This document shows, piece by piece, positions 11,187-20,045 of a stretch of DNA of 64,000 nt (its first letter is position 1; each line of letters starts with the position of its first letter). A program made the position numbers and the translations under genes. Below the pieces are notes generated by a model. The model saw only the letters and a program-made list of their open reading frames with translations. It was not told where the DNA came from and did not search any database. Source of the stretch: Lachnospiraceae bacterium (GTDB lineage Bacteria; Bacillota; Clostridia; Lachnospirales; Anaerotignaceae); contig CAJTKM010000017.1 in the NCBI GenBank assembly GCA_910576545.1, forward strand, positions 1-64,000. Direction: 5' to 3'.

Positions 11187-14100
11187 TTATTCCCAATCCC
11201 CAGACTGAATCCGTTCCCAAAATTCCTGCTTTCCGATATTTTTCATATCCCGCCAGCGTGGGCGTTCTTCATAATCATACCGGCAGACAGGGCGGAACTG
11301 GCAGTACTGGCAGGGCGTCCGCCCCTGACTGCGGGTCGGCATAGGGGAGATTGTGCCGTTTTTCATGCTTTCGCCCAATGCCCGTGCCCGCTCGGAAACA
11401 AACGTCAGCAGGGCGGCGTACTGTTCTTCTGTGGCAACGTTGGAGGCTGCGGAAATACCTGTTTTTGTATATCCCATTGGTACAATATGCGATTTCCTGC
11501 TGTTTTCCAGATTGCTGTCAAGCCCCCGTATCAGCGCGTCATCTGCCAGCAGAAGACCGGACATTTTCATTTCTTCATAGAGTTTTTGCTCGATTTCTTC
11601 GGCGGAAAGCTCGGAATCCAGTGTCAGGAGGCGGTCGGAGATGCGGAAATAAAATACGCCGCCGGGCTTCAGAGGGCCTTCACCTGTTTTTTCAAAATAT
11701 TTCAAATATGCATCCAGATAAATTAAAAGCTGAAGCTGCAAGCCGTAGTAAATTTCCTGAAAACTGAACGTCTTGCTGCCGGATTTATAGTCGATGATTT
11801 TCACATAGCGCGTGCCTGCTGCATCCAGCAGGTCCACGCGGTCAATTTTTCCGCTGAGTATCAGGCTGCCGCCGTCGGCAAGCTCAATTACGATAGGCGG
11901 CAGGGCGTCATGCAGACCGAAGCCGACTTCAGAACCGGCAGGGACAAAAGCCCCGTCCTGCAAATGGCGCACGAGTGCCCAGGCGGAACGGGCGGAAATG
12001 CGCTTCAGCCGCCGAATCAGATAGCGGTTTGCCGCAGAATCCAAAAGGATTTCGTTTCCAAGATGGGGAGCGGCTTCGTCCACAGCCTGATGAATCAGGG
12101 TTTCCGTCTGCTCCTTTGTTAAATCCGTCCAGAGAACGCCGTCCGTTTCCAGCCTCCGGGAAAAACGTTCCAGCACTTCATGGAACAGAAGCCCCAAATC
12201 CGGCGTATGGAGCTGGTAAAGCTGGCGTTCTTTTGCCCCCAGCCCGTATTCCGCAAAGAAGGAAAACGGGCAGCCTGCGAAGCGTTCCAGACGGGAAACG
12301 CTGGAAAGGATATTCTTGCCGTAGAGCGCGCGGGCGGTTTTGGGCGAAAGGCGTTCTTTTCTGCCGTTTTTGCCCAGCCCTTCCCGCAGCAGTTTCAGGC
12401 GCGGGCTCCATTTCGGACTGCTGTCGAAAAAGCTGTAAACATCCTGCCAGAGCGGGGACATAGGGGTTTCTGCGGTATGGGCACGCATTTCCGCTCCCAG
12501 AAGATGGAACGCGGCTTCCGGTGCGGTTTCGCATGGAAGGAACATGCCTGGTTCCTGCACAAACGGGACGAGTGTATCGTCCATACGGCGCAAGCGGTCA
12601 ATCAGGGAGGAGGGGGACATTGCGCGCCCTTCGCTGTCCCCTGCGGCGTAGGTCAGCCAAAGCCCGCAGGAGGGTTTTGTCAGTCCAAGGTATATCAGAA
12701 ATTGTTCCTCAAATATTTTCATGCGCCCGCCATCGGCAAGCTCCATGCCGTTCAGGGAAAGAAGGTCGCGCTCATTTTCGGTAAAAATGCCATGCGGCAG
12801 GGCGGGTGCGGGCAATATGCCTTCGTTTACGCCAAGCACAAACAGATGCTTGATTTCCGGCAGGCGGCTGCGCTCAATATCCCCGATGAGCAGGCAGTCT
12901 ACCGTAGGCGGTATCATGCCCATTGTACACTGCTCCAGGCCTGCTTCCAGAATGGCGGCGGCTTCTGCCAGTGTCAGGCGTTCTTCCCCGAGGATTTCCT
13001 CTGCCTTTTGCAGCACGTCCATCACAAGCTGCCAGATTTGGCGGTATTCCCCGGCGCGGTTGAGGTTTCCGGCAGCGGCAGCCTCTTCCGCCCATACCTC
13101 CAGTTGCTCCGCGGCGTGCAGTGTTTCCAAATGCTCCCGCAGAAGGGTAAGAAATTCTCGAAAGGGATATTTTTTCGTTTTGGAAAGTGCGAGAAAGGGC
13201 GCGAACGGCTGCATCACCCGCTCTTTTAACGCCTGTATCTGTTCCAGCGTTTCCGCACCTTCGCGGCTTAGACCATATTCCCATGTTTTCTTTTTCCATT
13301 TGTATCCCCGTATCCCATAAGCAAGGACATAGTTTTCCAGCAGGTCGGTTTCTTCCGTCGTAAGCGGCGCAAGCCCTGATTTCAGGTAAGAGAATACAGC
13401 TTCATACTTGAAATCATATACAAGAATATCCAGAAGGGAGGAAAGCAGAATAATGAGCGGATGTGCCGCTGTGTTCCGGCGGGAGTCCAAAAAGCAGGGA
13501 ATGCGATATTCCTCCAAAATGCTGCGGAAACTGTTTTCATAGGTTTCCATTGCGTTTGTTACAATTGCCATATCCCGGAAACGGCAGCCGTCCTCCCGTG
13601 CCAGCCGAAGGATTTTGCCGGCGGCAAAGCGAATTTCATCCTGAATGGTGGGGCAGGCGGTGATATGGACGCTTTCCGCAATGGCGCATTTTTTGAAAAA
13701 GGCATAAAAATAATTCCGTTCTAATTCCCGCAGGGCGGCAGTTTCCGCACGATGGTTTTCTTCCAGAATGACAGGAGGCGGACAGTCCGCGCCCAGTTCC
13801 CGTGCCAGCTCCATCAGCTTCTGCTTTGCCCGCCATGAACCGAAAAATGGTGCGGAGGGCGGCAGAAACGCGCCGTAAAACGTGTTGCGGTCCATCGGCA
13901 GGGTAATTGTTACCTGTGGGGAAAGCAGGAGCAGGCGACGGATAACGCCGAATTCCTGCGGCGTAAAGCCGTAAAAGCCGTCCAGCCAGAATTCGGTCTG
14001 CCCGAAGCCTGCGTTTTTATCCAGCCGTTCCGCCAGAAGCCCCAGCATTTCATCGCCGGAAATATAATCTTTTTTCAGGAAGTCCATATAGGCGCGGAAA

Positions 14101-14579
14101 ATCAGGCTTAAATCCGCCAGCTTTTCCCTTGCGGCGGCAGTCAGCCCTTCGTTTTGGGAAAGCGCTTCTGTCTGCTCCGGCGTAATCTGGTATTGGAAAA
14201 ATTCCGTCAGCGTCAGCCCAAGCTGCTCCACAAAGCCGGGCTTGTCCATTACATTCTGGAAATAAACGATATTCTTTTTTTCCTGCAACAATATTTTTTG
14301 CAGTGCCATAGATTTGCCGATTTCATCGAGGGGGACGCGCGCGCCTATGCCCGTTTTGGAAAAGACCCTGTGCGCCAGCCGCCCGAAGCTGAGGACCTCG
14401 GCGGAGAGGATTGCACCCTGTCCGCAGGCTTCGATGAAATCCCGCTCTGTCTGGGAAGTGAATTGTTCCGGCACAATCAGCACCTGCCTGCCGCCCGCCT
14501 TCCCTTTTTCAATGATTTCTTCCATGCAGCGTGTGGTTTTTCCAGAACCCGCCCTGCCTATGATAAAACGCAGTCCCAT
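11187..14579 (-). CDS. addB: ATP-dependent helicase/nuclease subunit B (AddB)
   Basis: Subunit of the AddAB (RexAB) enzyme that processes DNA double-strand ends for RecA loading. At 1130 aa it is full length for the family. The N-terminus carries the P-loop GRAGSGKT at residues 8-15 followed by QVLIVPEQFTSQTER, typical of AddB. The C-terminal RecB-like nuclease has VKIIDYKSGSKTF (catalytic Asp and Lys) and the iron-sulfur staple ending CQYCQFRPVC. The initiating ATG at 14579 has no close alternative. Its usual partner addA is not adjacent but about 8.7 kb away on the same strand. No long gap or frameshift is visible. Confidence 0.95.
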   Translation of the reverse strand: MGLRFIIGRAGSGKTTRCMEEIIEKGKAGGRQVLIVPEQFTSQTERDFIEACGQGAILSAEVLSFGRLAHRVFSKTGIGARVPLDEIGKSMALQKILLQEKKNIVYFQNVMDKPGFVEQLGLTLTEFFQYQITPEQTEALSQNEGLTAAAREKLADLSLIFRAYMDFLKKDYISGDEMLGLLAERLDKNAGFGQTEFWLDGFYGFTPQEFGVIRRLLLLSPQVTITLPMDRNTFYGAFLPPSAPFFGSWRAKQKLMELARELGADCPPPVILEENHRAETAALRELERNYFYAFFKKCAIAESVHITACPTIQDEIRFAAGKILRLAREDGCRFRDMAIVTNAMETYENSFRSILEEYRIPCFLDSRRNTAAHPLIILLSSLLDILVYDFKYEAVFSYLKSGLAPLTTEETDLLENYVLAYGIRGYKWKKKTWEYGLSREGAETLEQIQALKERVMQPFAPFLALSKTKKYPFREFLTLLREHLETLHAAEQLEVWAEEAAAAGNLNRAGEYRQIWQLVMDVLQKAEEILGEERLTLAEAAAILEAGLEQCTMGMIPPTVDCLLIGDIERSRLPEIKHLFVLGVNEGILPAPALPHGIFTENERDLLSLNGMELADGGRMKIFEEQFLIYLGLTKPSCGLWLTYAAGDSEGRAMSPSSLIDRLRRMDDTLVPFVQEPGMFLPCETAPEAAFHLLGAEMRAHTAETPMSPLWQDVYSFFDSSPKWSPRLKLLREGLGKNGRKERLSPKTARALYGKNILSSVSRLERFAGCPFSFFAEYGLGAKERQLYQLHTPDLGLLFHEVLERFSRRLETDGVLWTDLTKEQTETLIHQAVDEAAPHLGNEILLDSAANRYLIRRLKRISARSAWALVRHLQDGAFVPAGSEVGFGLHDALPPIVIELADGGSLILSGKIDRVDLLDAAGTRYVKIIDYKSGSKTFSFQEIYYGLQLQLLIYLDAYLKYFEKTGEGPLKPGGVFYFRISDRLLTLDSELSAEEIEQKLYEEMKMSGLLLADDALIRGLDSNLENSRKSHIVPMGYTKTGISAASNVATEEQYAALLTFVSERARALGESMKNGTISPMPTRSQGRTPCQYCQFRPVCRYDYEERPRWRDMKNIGKQEFWERIQSGDWE

Positions 14580-14710
14580 GCCGACCCTTCTTTCTGTTTG
14601 TTTCTTTCCATGATACCGGAAGGGTGGCTGTTTTGCAAGGAGAATGTCTGCATAAACAGGCGTGCCGCGTCATATGGTATGGATAAGAAGCTATTTCAGG
14701 AGGGAAAGAT

Positions 14711-15127
14711 GTGAGCGGCACGAAATTTGTGGTGGTCAAAATGAAGGAACTGGTAAAAACGGCGGTGTTTGCCGTGCTGGGTGTTGTGATATTGGCAGGG
14801 TTGATTTATTTCTTTCTGCACCTTGGGGACGACGGCGGGGACGGCGCGTACAGGGACGGTACATATTATGTGGATATGGAGCTGGGTGGCGAAACGGCAG
14901 CGGTCGCGGTAACGGTCGAGAATGGTAAAATTGCAGATGTCGCGCTTTCCGAGCAGAGCGATTCTGTGGCTGTGTTTTATCCGCTGCTGGAAACAGCCGT
15001 TGAGGAAGTCAGCCGGGAGGTAACAAAAAATCAGTCCCTGACAATTGAGGTTTCCCCGCAGAATGCACATTCTTCACAGCTTGTGCTGGATGCTGTGGCG
15101 GAGGGGCTGGAGCAGGCAAAACGGTGA
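14711..15127 (+). CDS. Membrane-anchored FMN-binding-like domain protein
   Basis: A 138-aa protein with one N-terminal membrane segment (about residues 14-36) and an extracytoplasmic domain resembling the FMN-binding (NqrC/RnfG-like) fold: DGTYYVDMELGG, then VAVTVENGKIADVAL and a closing helix. The flavinylation motif usually written SGAT is not there; its place reads SPQNAHSS. Covalent FMN is therefore unlikely. The GTG start at 14711 follows CAGGAGGG with a 7-base spacer; an ATG ten codons in is an alternative. The next gene follows about 100 bases downstream on the same strand. Confidence 0.6.
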   Translation: MSGTKFVVVKMKELVKTAVFAVLGVVILAGLIYFFLHLGDDGGDGAYRDGTYYVDMELGGETAAVAVTVENGKIADVALSEQSDSVAVFYPLLETAVEEVSREVTKNQSLTIEVSPQNAHSSQLVLDAVAEGLEQAKR

Positions 15128-15228
15128 AATGGGATAGGTGCATTCTGGGCGGTTTGGAACAGCTGCGCCAAAGCAGATAAGATACTGGAACAGTATTCGG
15201 AAATACAGTGGAATCAGGAGGGGTACAC

Positions 15229-16075
15229 ATGACGGAGCGGGAGAGAAGGAGACGCAGGATAGAACGGCAGCGGCGTATGCAGGGCAGACAGCAGCCCGGC
15301 CCGGCGGCGGGGCTGTTTGCCTTTCGCGCATATGTAACGGCAGTTCTGGTAGGCGCCTGCTTTGTGGTTTCCGTATTTCAGACGGAAAGCTCCGAGGCAT
15401 TTTGTGAAAAGGTAAGGGAAACGATTGCGGCACAGGTTTCGGCGGAGCGTATCGCTGGTCTGCGGGAAAAGGCGGTACAAATCTGGGAGGAAAAAAAGGA
15501 GGCCCTGCCTGCCTTCCGGGAGGAGGAAACGCCGGAACCTCTGGATGAGGAAAAGAAAGTGTTCCTGCCTGATACAGGGGAATCCCCCTAGTATTGCCAC
15601 ATGGGCAGGGCTGGACTGGGAGAAGAAAACGGAAAACTGGATTGACCCTTTGCAGGGAATCATCACATCCTCCTGCGGCACGCGGCAGAATCCTGTATTG
15701 GAACGGGAGGAACTGCATGACGGGATAGACATTGCCGTTGCGGAGGGGACAGAGGTTGCGGCTGTGAAAAGCGGCGTGGTAACGGAAACGCGTACATCGG
15801 CAACGCTGGGCAGGCTGGTGAAATTTCGCACAACAGACGGATATGACGTGATGTATGCCCACCTTTCGGAGATTTTGGTGAAAAAAGGAGAGGAAATCCG
15901 GCAGGGACAGGCTGTTGCGCGTTCCGGCAATACGGGGCTTTCCACCGGCCCGCACCTGCATTACAGCGTTTGGAAGGACGGCACGCTGCTTGACCCGCTG
16001 CCTTTCGTTACCCTGCGCTATACGGAGGAGGCGCGGAAGGAATATGAAGCGCGGGACGAAGTGATGGCACGGTGA
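15229..16075 (+). pseudogene. M23 (LytM-type) metallopeptidase with membrane anchor, frameshifted
   Basis: The first frame (15229-15591, ATG after CAGGAGGGG) gives an Arg-rich cytoplasmic start, one membrane helix (LFAFRAYVTAVLVGACF) and a stalk. It stops at a TAG right after five C residues at 15584-15588. Reading one C fewer joins it to a frame that runs to 16075 and encodes a complete M23 zinc peptidase domain with HDGIDI and HLHY ligand motifs. That second frame has no start codon or ribosome site of its own. The joined product, about 281 aa, resembles SpoIIQ-like peptidases of sporulating Firmicutes. A true mutation, a slippage-prone tract and a sequencing error are all possible. Confidence 0.75.
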
Positions 16076-16144
16076 AACCGGAGGCTGTCTGAGGGCAGAC
16101 TCCGGCAGTACGTTCCGCATATGGAAAATTATTTGAAAAAACTC

Positions 16145-16172
16145 TTTACAGTTTTGGATTTTCTGGTATAAT
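16145..16172 (+). promoter_or_regulatory. Promoter of tRNA-Gly (CCC)
   Basis: TTTACA at 16145-16150, 16-base spacer, TATAAT at 16167-16172, 24 bases before the tRNA. Confidence 0.75.
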
Positions 16173-16195
16173 AGAAAAAGTAAAAGAGATGGTAT

Positions 16196-16266
16196 GCGGA
16201 TGTAGTTCATTGGTAGAATGAAAGCTTCCCAAGCTTTAGAGGCGGGTTCGATTCCCGTCATCCGCT
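16196..16266 (+). tRNA. tRNA-Gly (CCC)
   Basis: Acceptor arms GCGGATG and CATCCGC pair, anticodon loop TTCCCAA gives CCC, T-loop GGTTCGATTCC. 71 nucleotides without CCA. It stands alone between its own promoter and terminator. The accessory-looking stretch to 22 kb starts just after it. Confidence 0.95.
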
Positions 16267-16273
16267 TTTGATT

Positions 16274-16296
16274 AGCCCCGAAAAACGGGGCTTTTT
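16274..16296 (+). terminator. Terminator of tRNA-Gly (CCC)
   Basis: AGCCCCG-AAAAA-CGGGGCT followed by TTTTC, seven bases after the tRNA. Confidence 0.9.
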
Positions 16297-16334
16297 CTAT
16301 GCGGAAAACCCATTATTACCAAGGTTGCCCAGGT

Positions 16335-16602
16335 GTTGTAAAGCACGCATATGACACAAATGATATTCTGGCCTATGCGGGTTCGGCAGGGAACGAACCT
16401 GTGATCCTGCCGAAGAAGAACCGTAAAGAACAGCGTGACTATGATAAATATCTCTATAAACTGCTTCCTGACTCTGAAACGCTGGAGAGGTATTGCCATT
16501 CGCGATGTCAAGGCCTCTGATGCCTTTATCGCAGCGGTACACGTCCGTTGTATCGCTATTTGGGCGGCTATCCGCGCTTAACTCGTGTAGACGCTATCTA
16601 AG
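16335..16602 (+). mobile_element. IS5-family transposase remnant, 3' end
   Basis: Broken translation products match the C-terminal part of an IS5-type DDE transposase: PVILPKKNRKEQRDYDKYLY, then after a frame change LKRWRGIAIRDVKASDAF and AAVHVRCIAIWAAIRA ending in TAA. A right end GTGTAGACGCTATCTAA follows. The 5' two thirds and the left end are missing, and the reading frame is interrupted, so it is inert. The same family left an internally deleted copy at 63188-63488. Confidence 0.8.
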
Positions 16603-16606
16603 TGAT

Positions 16607-17917
16607 TTATTGATAAATCAGTTTTGTTTTTCTGGTAAGAACAACAGCAATAGCAAATGTAATCATTTCGGCAGCAAATGGAGCTGCCCAAATCGCCTTG
16701 ACTCCCCAAATAACAGGGATACAGAATATAGCAATCGCTTTTATCACAATTCCCCTGCAAATGGCGATGATATCCGACTGTTTTGTTCTTTTCGTAGAAT
16801 AAAGCAGTGAAGTGTAGACCAGATTTAAAGCCATGGGAATAAAGGACAGGGCAAAAACCGGCAATGCTTTGGACGCTGCCTTTACAAGCACTATCTCCTG
16901 GCTGAAAATGCAGATGGTTGGTTCGTTGAAGAAAACCAGATCGGCATAAACCAGAACCGACAACACGAGGTTTACTGTTATACCAAAGCGGAAATAGTCA
17001 TTGATTTCTTTTGTATCCCGTTTTCCATAACTGTTGCCCCAAAGCGGCTGCAATCCCTGTGCCACACCGGAAAGAACTGCATTTGCCAGAGAATAGATAA
17101 AACTCAGGACGCTGTAGGTGGATACCCCAATATCGCCTACAAGATCGGCAAGGACAAGGTTATAACACAGAGCTGTGACAGGGGTGGTAAGCTGTGTGAC
17201 TGCTTCGGGAGCGCCGCGCTTGCAGATCTTCCTGATCAGCGCAGGCTGTATCGTAAAACGCCGAATCCTGAGATTTCCATGTTTACGGATGAAATGGGAC
17301 AGCAGAACCAGAAGTGAGACAATCTGTCCCAGTCCGGAGGCAACAGCAGCCCCAATCACGCCCAACTGAAGCGGGAAAATAAAAAGCCAGTCAAGAAAGA
17401 TATTGGATACTGCCCCTGCACACATACCTGCAAAGGACAGGGTGGGGGAACCGTCATTCCGGACAAATACGGAAAGGCAGTTACTCATCAGCATGGGAAG
17501 CGAAAACGCGGAATAGTAAAAAAGATAGTCCGCTGACATCCTGCGCATTTCATCTCCTAAATCACGAGCCCCGCTTAAATCCACAATCTGTTGTGAAAAA
17601 ACAGTTCCCATGATTGTCAGAGCAACTGCCGTCAGGATCGTCAGTGTCAGGGCAGACATGAAAGCTTGATTTGCCCCAGCCTTGTCATCACGTCCCATTC
17701 TGATGGCAATAATAGTGGCACCACCCATGGGGAACATTGCAACAATGGCTACAGCGAATGTAATGAATGGAACACCGATATTGACAGCGCCCAAAGCAGC
17801 TGAACCAACTCCCTGACCTACGAAAATACCATCCATGACATTATACAGATAAGTGACAAACAGGCTGCCTACAGCCGGAAAGATATAGCTGCATAATTGC
17901 TTTACTTTGGGATTCAT
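16607..17917 (-). CDS. MATE family efflux transporter
   Basis: A 436-aa inner-membrane antiporter of the multidrug and toxic compound extrusion family, with about 12 helices in two halves. The N-terminal segment IFPAVGSLFVTYLYNVMDGIFVGQGVG carries the usual VDxIFVG-type signature in the form MDGIFVGQ. The ATG at 17917 follows AGGAGG with a nine-base spacer; an in-frame extension further upstream runs through a hairpin and is rejected. The stop lies five bases from the right end of the IS5 remnant. A terminator-like hairpin sits between its promoter and its start, suggesting attenuation. Substrate unknown. Confidence 0.9.
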   Translation of the reverse strand: MNPKVKQLCSYIFPAVGSLFVTYLYNVMDGIFVGQGVGSAALGAVNIGVPFITFAVAIVAMFPMGGATIIAIRMGRDDKAGANQAFMSALTLTILTAVALTIMGTVFSQQIVDLSGARDLGDEMRRMSADYLFYYSAFSLPMLMSNCLSVFVRNDGSPTLSFAGMCAGAVSNIFLDWLFIFPLQLGVIGAAVASGLGQIVSLLVLLSHFIRKHGNLRIRRFTIQPALIRKICKRGAPEAVTQLTTPVTALCYNLVLADLVGDIGVSTYSVLSFIYSLANAVLSGVAQGLQPLWGNSYGKRDTKEINDYFRFGITVNLVLSVLVYADLVFFNEPTICIFSQEIVLVKAASKALPVFALSFIPMALNLVYTSLLYSTKRTKQSDIIAICRGIVIKAIAIFCIPVIWGVKAIWAAPFAAEMITFAIAVVLTRKTKLIYQ

Positions 17918-17943
17918 AGCATAAAACCTCCTTCTAAATTTAA

Positions 17944-17983
17944 AAAAGTGGGATAAAATCCGTTGGATCTTATCCCACTTTAA
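17944..17983 (-). terminator. Leader terminator / attenuator upstream of the MATE gene
   Basis: On the minus strand AAAGTGGGATAA pairs with TTATCCCACTTT and is followed by TTTT, then the ribosome site. It lies inside the transcribed leader, before the start codon. A competing CAATCAA/TTGATTG hairpin lies immediately upstream. This is the layout of a regulated terminator; no known riboswitch aptamer is recognisable in the roughly 50-base upstream leader. Confidence 0.6.
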
Positions 17984-18024
17984 CAATCAAATTGATTGCA
18001 AGTCCTCTGACAAGCACATAGATA

Positions 18025-18053
18025 TATTTAACATCTTTTCATGAAAAAGTCAA
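18025..18053 (-). promoter_or_regulatory. Promoter of the minus-strand MATE gene
   Basis: On the minus strand TTGACT at 18053-18048, 17-base spacer and TAAATA at 18030-18025. It gives a leader of about 100 bases that contains the terminator hairpin. Confidence 0.6.
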
Positions 18054-18090
18054 CCCATAATTTTACGGTATTGAAAAGTTTAACAAAAAT

Positions 18091-18160
18091 CGATTGTTGC
18101 GTTTTAATCATCAATAATGCTGAATATTCACTTCACTTTTCTGGAAAAGTGTGTTTTAAT
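18091..18160 (+). promoter_or_regulatory. 70-bp promoter/operator element, copy A (hsp20)
   Basis: Aligns without gaps to 19626-19695 at 50 of 70 positions. It starts CGATTGTTGCGTTTT and contains ATAAT and TTCACTTCACTTT. It carries a promoter of TTCACT, 17 bases and TTTAAT; the spacer is diverged while flanking parts are conserved, as expected for selection on promoter and operator. The upstream half, with an ATTGT/ATAAT inverted pair, is the likely binding site of the LysR regulator encoded at 18736. Confidence 0.7.
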
Positions 18161-18209
18161 AGCCCTAAAGAAAGCAGAAGGCTTTCAGCTATGAAAGGAG
18201 CGATGCACT

Positions 18210-18641
18210 ATGTTATTGCCAAGTATTTTCGGAGAAAGTTTGCTGGATGAGTTTTTTGACCATCCGCACCAGAGAACCCATTACCAATCCCATGTGTCCG
18301 AGATGATGAGGACTGATATTAAAGATTTGGGGAATGCTTATGAAATGACCATGAATCTTCCTGGCATTAAGAAGGAGAACGTAAAGGCAGAGCTGAAAGA
18401 TGGATATCTGACAATCAGCGCTTCATCCGCTTCCCGGAATGAAGAGAAGGACAGCAACGGAGTATATATCAGGCGGGAGCGCTATGCCGGTACCTGCAGC
18501 AGGAGTTTCTATGTAGGGGAAGATGTGAGGCAGGAAGATATTAAGGCACGTTTTGAGGATGGCACTTTGAAACTACAGGTTCCGAAGAACATGAAGGAAG
18601 CAGTCACTGAAAAATCCAATTATATCGCAATCGAAGGGTGA
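18210..18641 (+). CDS. Hsp20 / alpha-crystallin small heat shock protein
   Basis: A 143-aa ATP-independent holdase that binds unfolding proteins in the cytosol. The alpha-crystallin domain spans about residues 35-135: RTDIKDLGNAYEMTMNLPGI, ELKDGYLTISASS, and the FEDGTLKLQVPK strand. The C-terminus ends in IAIEG, near the IxI-type tail. RBS AAAGGAG precedes the ATG by ten bases. It has its own 70-bp regulatory element and a terminator, between two divergent exporter and regulator genes, which suggests a stress role linked to the same inducer. Confidence 0.93.
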   Translation: MLLPSIFGESLLDEFFDHPHQRTHYQSHVSEMMRTDIKDLGNAYEMTMNLPGIKKENVKAELKDGYLTISASSASRNEEKDSNGVYIRRERYAGTCSRSFYVGEDVRQEDIKARFEDGTLKLQVPKNMKEAVTEKSNYIAIEG

Positions 18642-18683
18642 TGGGGCTGTACGGCAGATAAACAGACATTCTGTATACCAAAT

Positions 18684-18725
18684 AAAAAGCGATATGGATG
18701 CTTTCCAGTATCTATATCGCTTTTT
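18684..18725. terminator. Bidirectional terminator between hsp20 and lysR
   Basis: AAAAAGCGATAT pairs with ATATCGCTTTTT, with an inner GGAT/ATC stem, giving a T run on either strand. It separates two convergent genes. Confidence 0.85.
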
Positions 18726-18735
18726 GTTGTGAAAG

Positions 18736-19614
18736 TTAATGGTAAGATGTATTCGTAACGATAGTAATAAATTTTTTCAGCAAAGGATTTTGTGAACTTT
18801 TTTTATAAAAAAGACCATAGGATAATGGCTCGCTGTTTTTCAGAGGGACTGAACAGATGTCTGAATTTACAAAATTCATCTGTGGAAGTACAGATGGGCC
18901 ATACCCTGCCCTGACAAGAGTAAGAAGCACCTGTAGGTTTTCGCATACATAAGTGGATTCAGGCAGGATATGCTGTGAAATCTGGTTCTGCATTTCTGCG
19001 ACTTTGGCAGGAATTGCATAGGAATTACAGACAACAATATTTTCCTGATACAATTCCTCTTTTGCAAGCTCAGATCTGGCCGCATAAGGATGTGTGGCGG
19101 GAACAACACAGCACAACGGTATCCGGAATAATTCTTTGTAGACGGTATCGTTCTTTATTGGGGTGTCATCCTGGAATCCAAATAGCAGATCCAGTTCTTC
19201 CTGATAGAAGAGATTTAAAATGGACCTATGGGGAATCACTTTCAAAAAGGGATATAGTTCTGGTAGCTGCTCCCTGCAGGATTTCAGTATCTTACAGAGC
19301 AGGTCCAGATTAGCCTCACTTTGGCAGCCTATCGTTAAGACCTGCAGATTCGTGCTTTGATGGCGCTGCAGTTTCTGTTCGGCAATTTTTAACCTGCCCA
19401 AAACATTTTTTGCATCTTCCAGAAAGCTGATCCCGGCGGGAGTAAGGGTAACTGTCCTGGTGGTACGGTGAAGAAGTTTTGTCCCCAGTTCATCTTCCAG
19501 CGAATGAATCTGCCGGGAAACGGCAGACTGGGTAATCTTTAAAATTTCAGCGGCTCTTGCAAAGTTCAGGTTTTCGGCAACCTGAATAAAGCTCCTTAAC
19601 TGGTCTGTATTCAT
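18736..19614 (-). CDS. LysR family transcriptional regulator
   Basis: A 292-aa DNA-binding regulator. The winged helix-turn-helix occupies residues 1-60 (MNTDQLRSFIQVAENLNFAR, then ITQSAVSRQIHSLEDELGTKL), followed by the inducer-binding domain. I place the start at the ATG at 19614, seven bases after GAGGTG, rather than at an in-frame GTG at 19623. It is divergent from the 70-bp element at 19626, and a second copy of that element lies ahead of hsp20, so it likely controls both, and perhaps the downstream MATE and kinase-like genes. The inducer is unknown. Confidence 0.92.
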   Translation of the reverse strand: MNTDQLRSFIQVAENLNFARAAEILKITQSAVSRQIHSLEDELGTKLLHRTTRTVTLTPAGISFLEDAKNVLGRLKIAEQKLQRHQSTNLQVLTIGCQSEANLDLLCKILKSCREQLPELYPFLKVIPHRSILNLFYQEELDLLFGFQDDTPIKNDTVYKELFRIPLCCVVPATHPYAARSELAKEELYQENIVVCNSYAIPAKVAEMQNQISQHILPESTYVCENLQVLLTLVRAGYGPSVLPQMNFVNSDICSVPLKNSEPLSYGLFYKKSSQNPLLKKFITIVTNTSYH

Positions 19615-19625
19615 GGGTTTCACCT

Positions 19626-19695
19626 CGATTATTGCGTTTTCGTCATTGATAATACCATATTTTCACTTCACTTTCAAGAGCGGTTGTGCTTTAAT
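19626..19695 (+). promoter_or_regulatory. 70-bp promoter/operator element, copy B (LysR-MATE intergenic)
   Basis: Second copy of the element at 18091-18160: CGATTATTGCGTTTT, ATAAT, TTCACTTCACTTT, and a promoter TTCACT-17-TTTAAT. It begins 12 bases from the lysR start codon, where LysR proteins usually bind to repress themselves and activate the divergent gene. The downstream RBS-like AAAAGGAGCG also matches that of hsp20. Confidence 0.7.
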
Positions 19696-19749
19696 ATGTA
19701 TTGCAAAGGCTGGCACTCACATAAAAGGAGCGCTAAAAATAAGAAGAAA

Positions 19750-19926
19750 ATGGAGGCACAGGATTTTATCCGCAGGGAAAAAGTTTCCCGCGATGATCGT
19801 TTGAAAAGAATACTGCCAACCAGCCATACAGTGGAGATGAAGGAACAGGTTAAGCGGCATATTACCCTGCTGGAAAAAAGGCTGGCTGTGCAATCTGCAC
19901 ATATCTTATTTACGGATAAGTTCTAA
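19750..19926 (+). pseudogene. Gene fragment interrupted by a palindromic element
   Basis: A short frame encoding a charged helical peptide (DFIRREKVSRDDRLKRIL, then EMKEQVKRHITLLEKRLA) with no ribosome site at its ATG. The last 13 codons are read from the half copy of the family A element. It looks like debris of a gene once driven by regulatory copy B. I do not recognise the source. Confidence 0.45.
19885..19923 (+). mobile_element. MITE-like element, family A, half copy
   Basis: CTGTGCAATCTGCACATA followed by ATTTACGGATAAGTTC matches the right end of the element at 7496-7657. The left 120 bases are missing, so an end was lost in a deletion that also broke the neighbouring frame. Confidence 0.75.
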
Positions 19927-20045
19927 AGGCTTTCTCTGATGTGCTGAAAAAATGCAGGAAAATATGGAATTAACGGAAAAGGGAAACAGATACGGGCAGG
20001 CTTTTGTTCTTATGATCATCATGTGTTTTGAGGTAGGAGGTAAAA

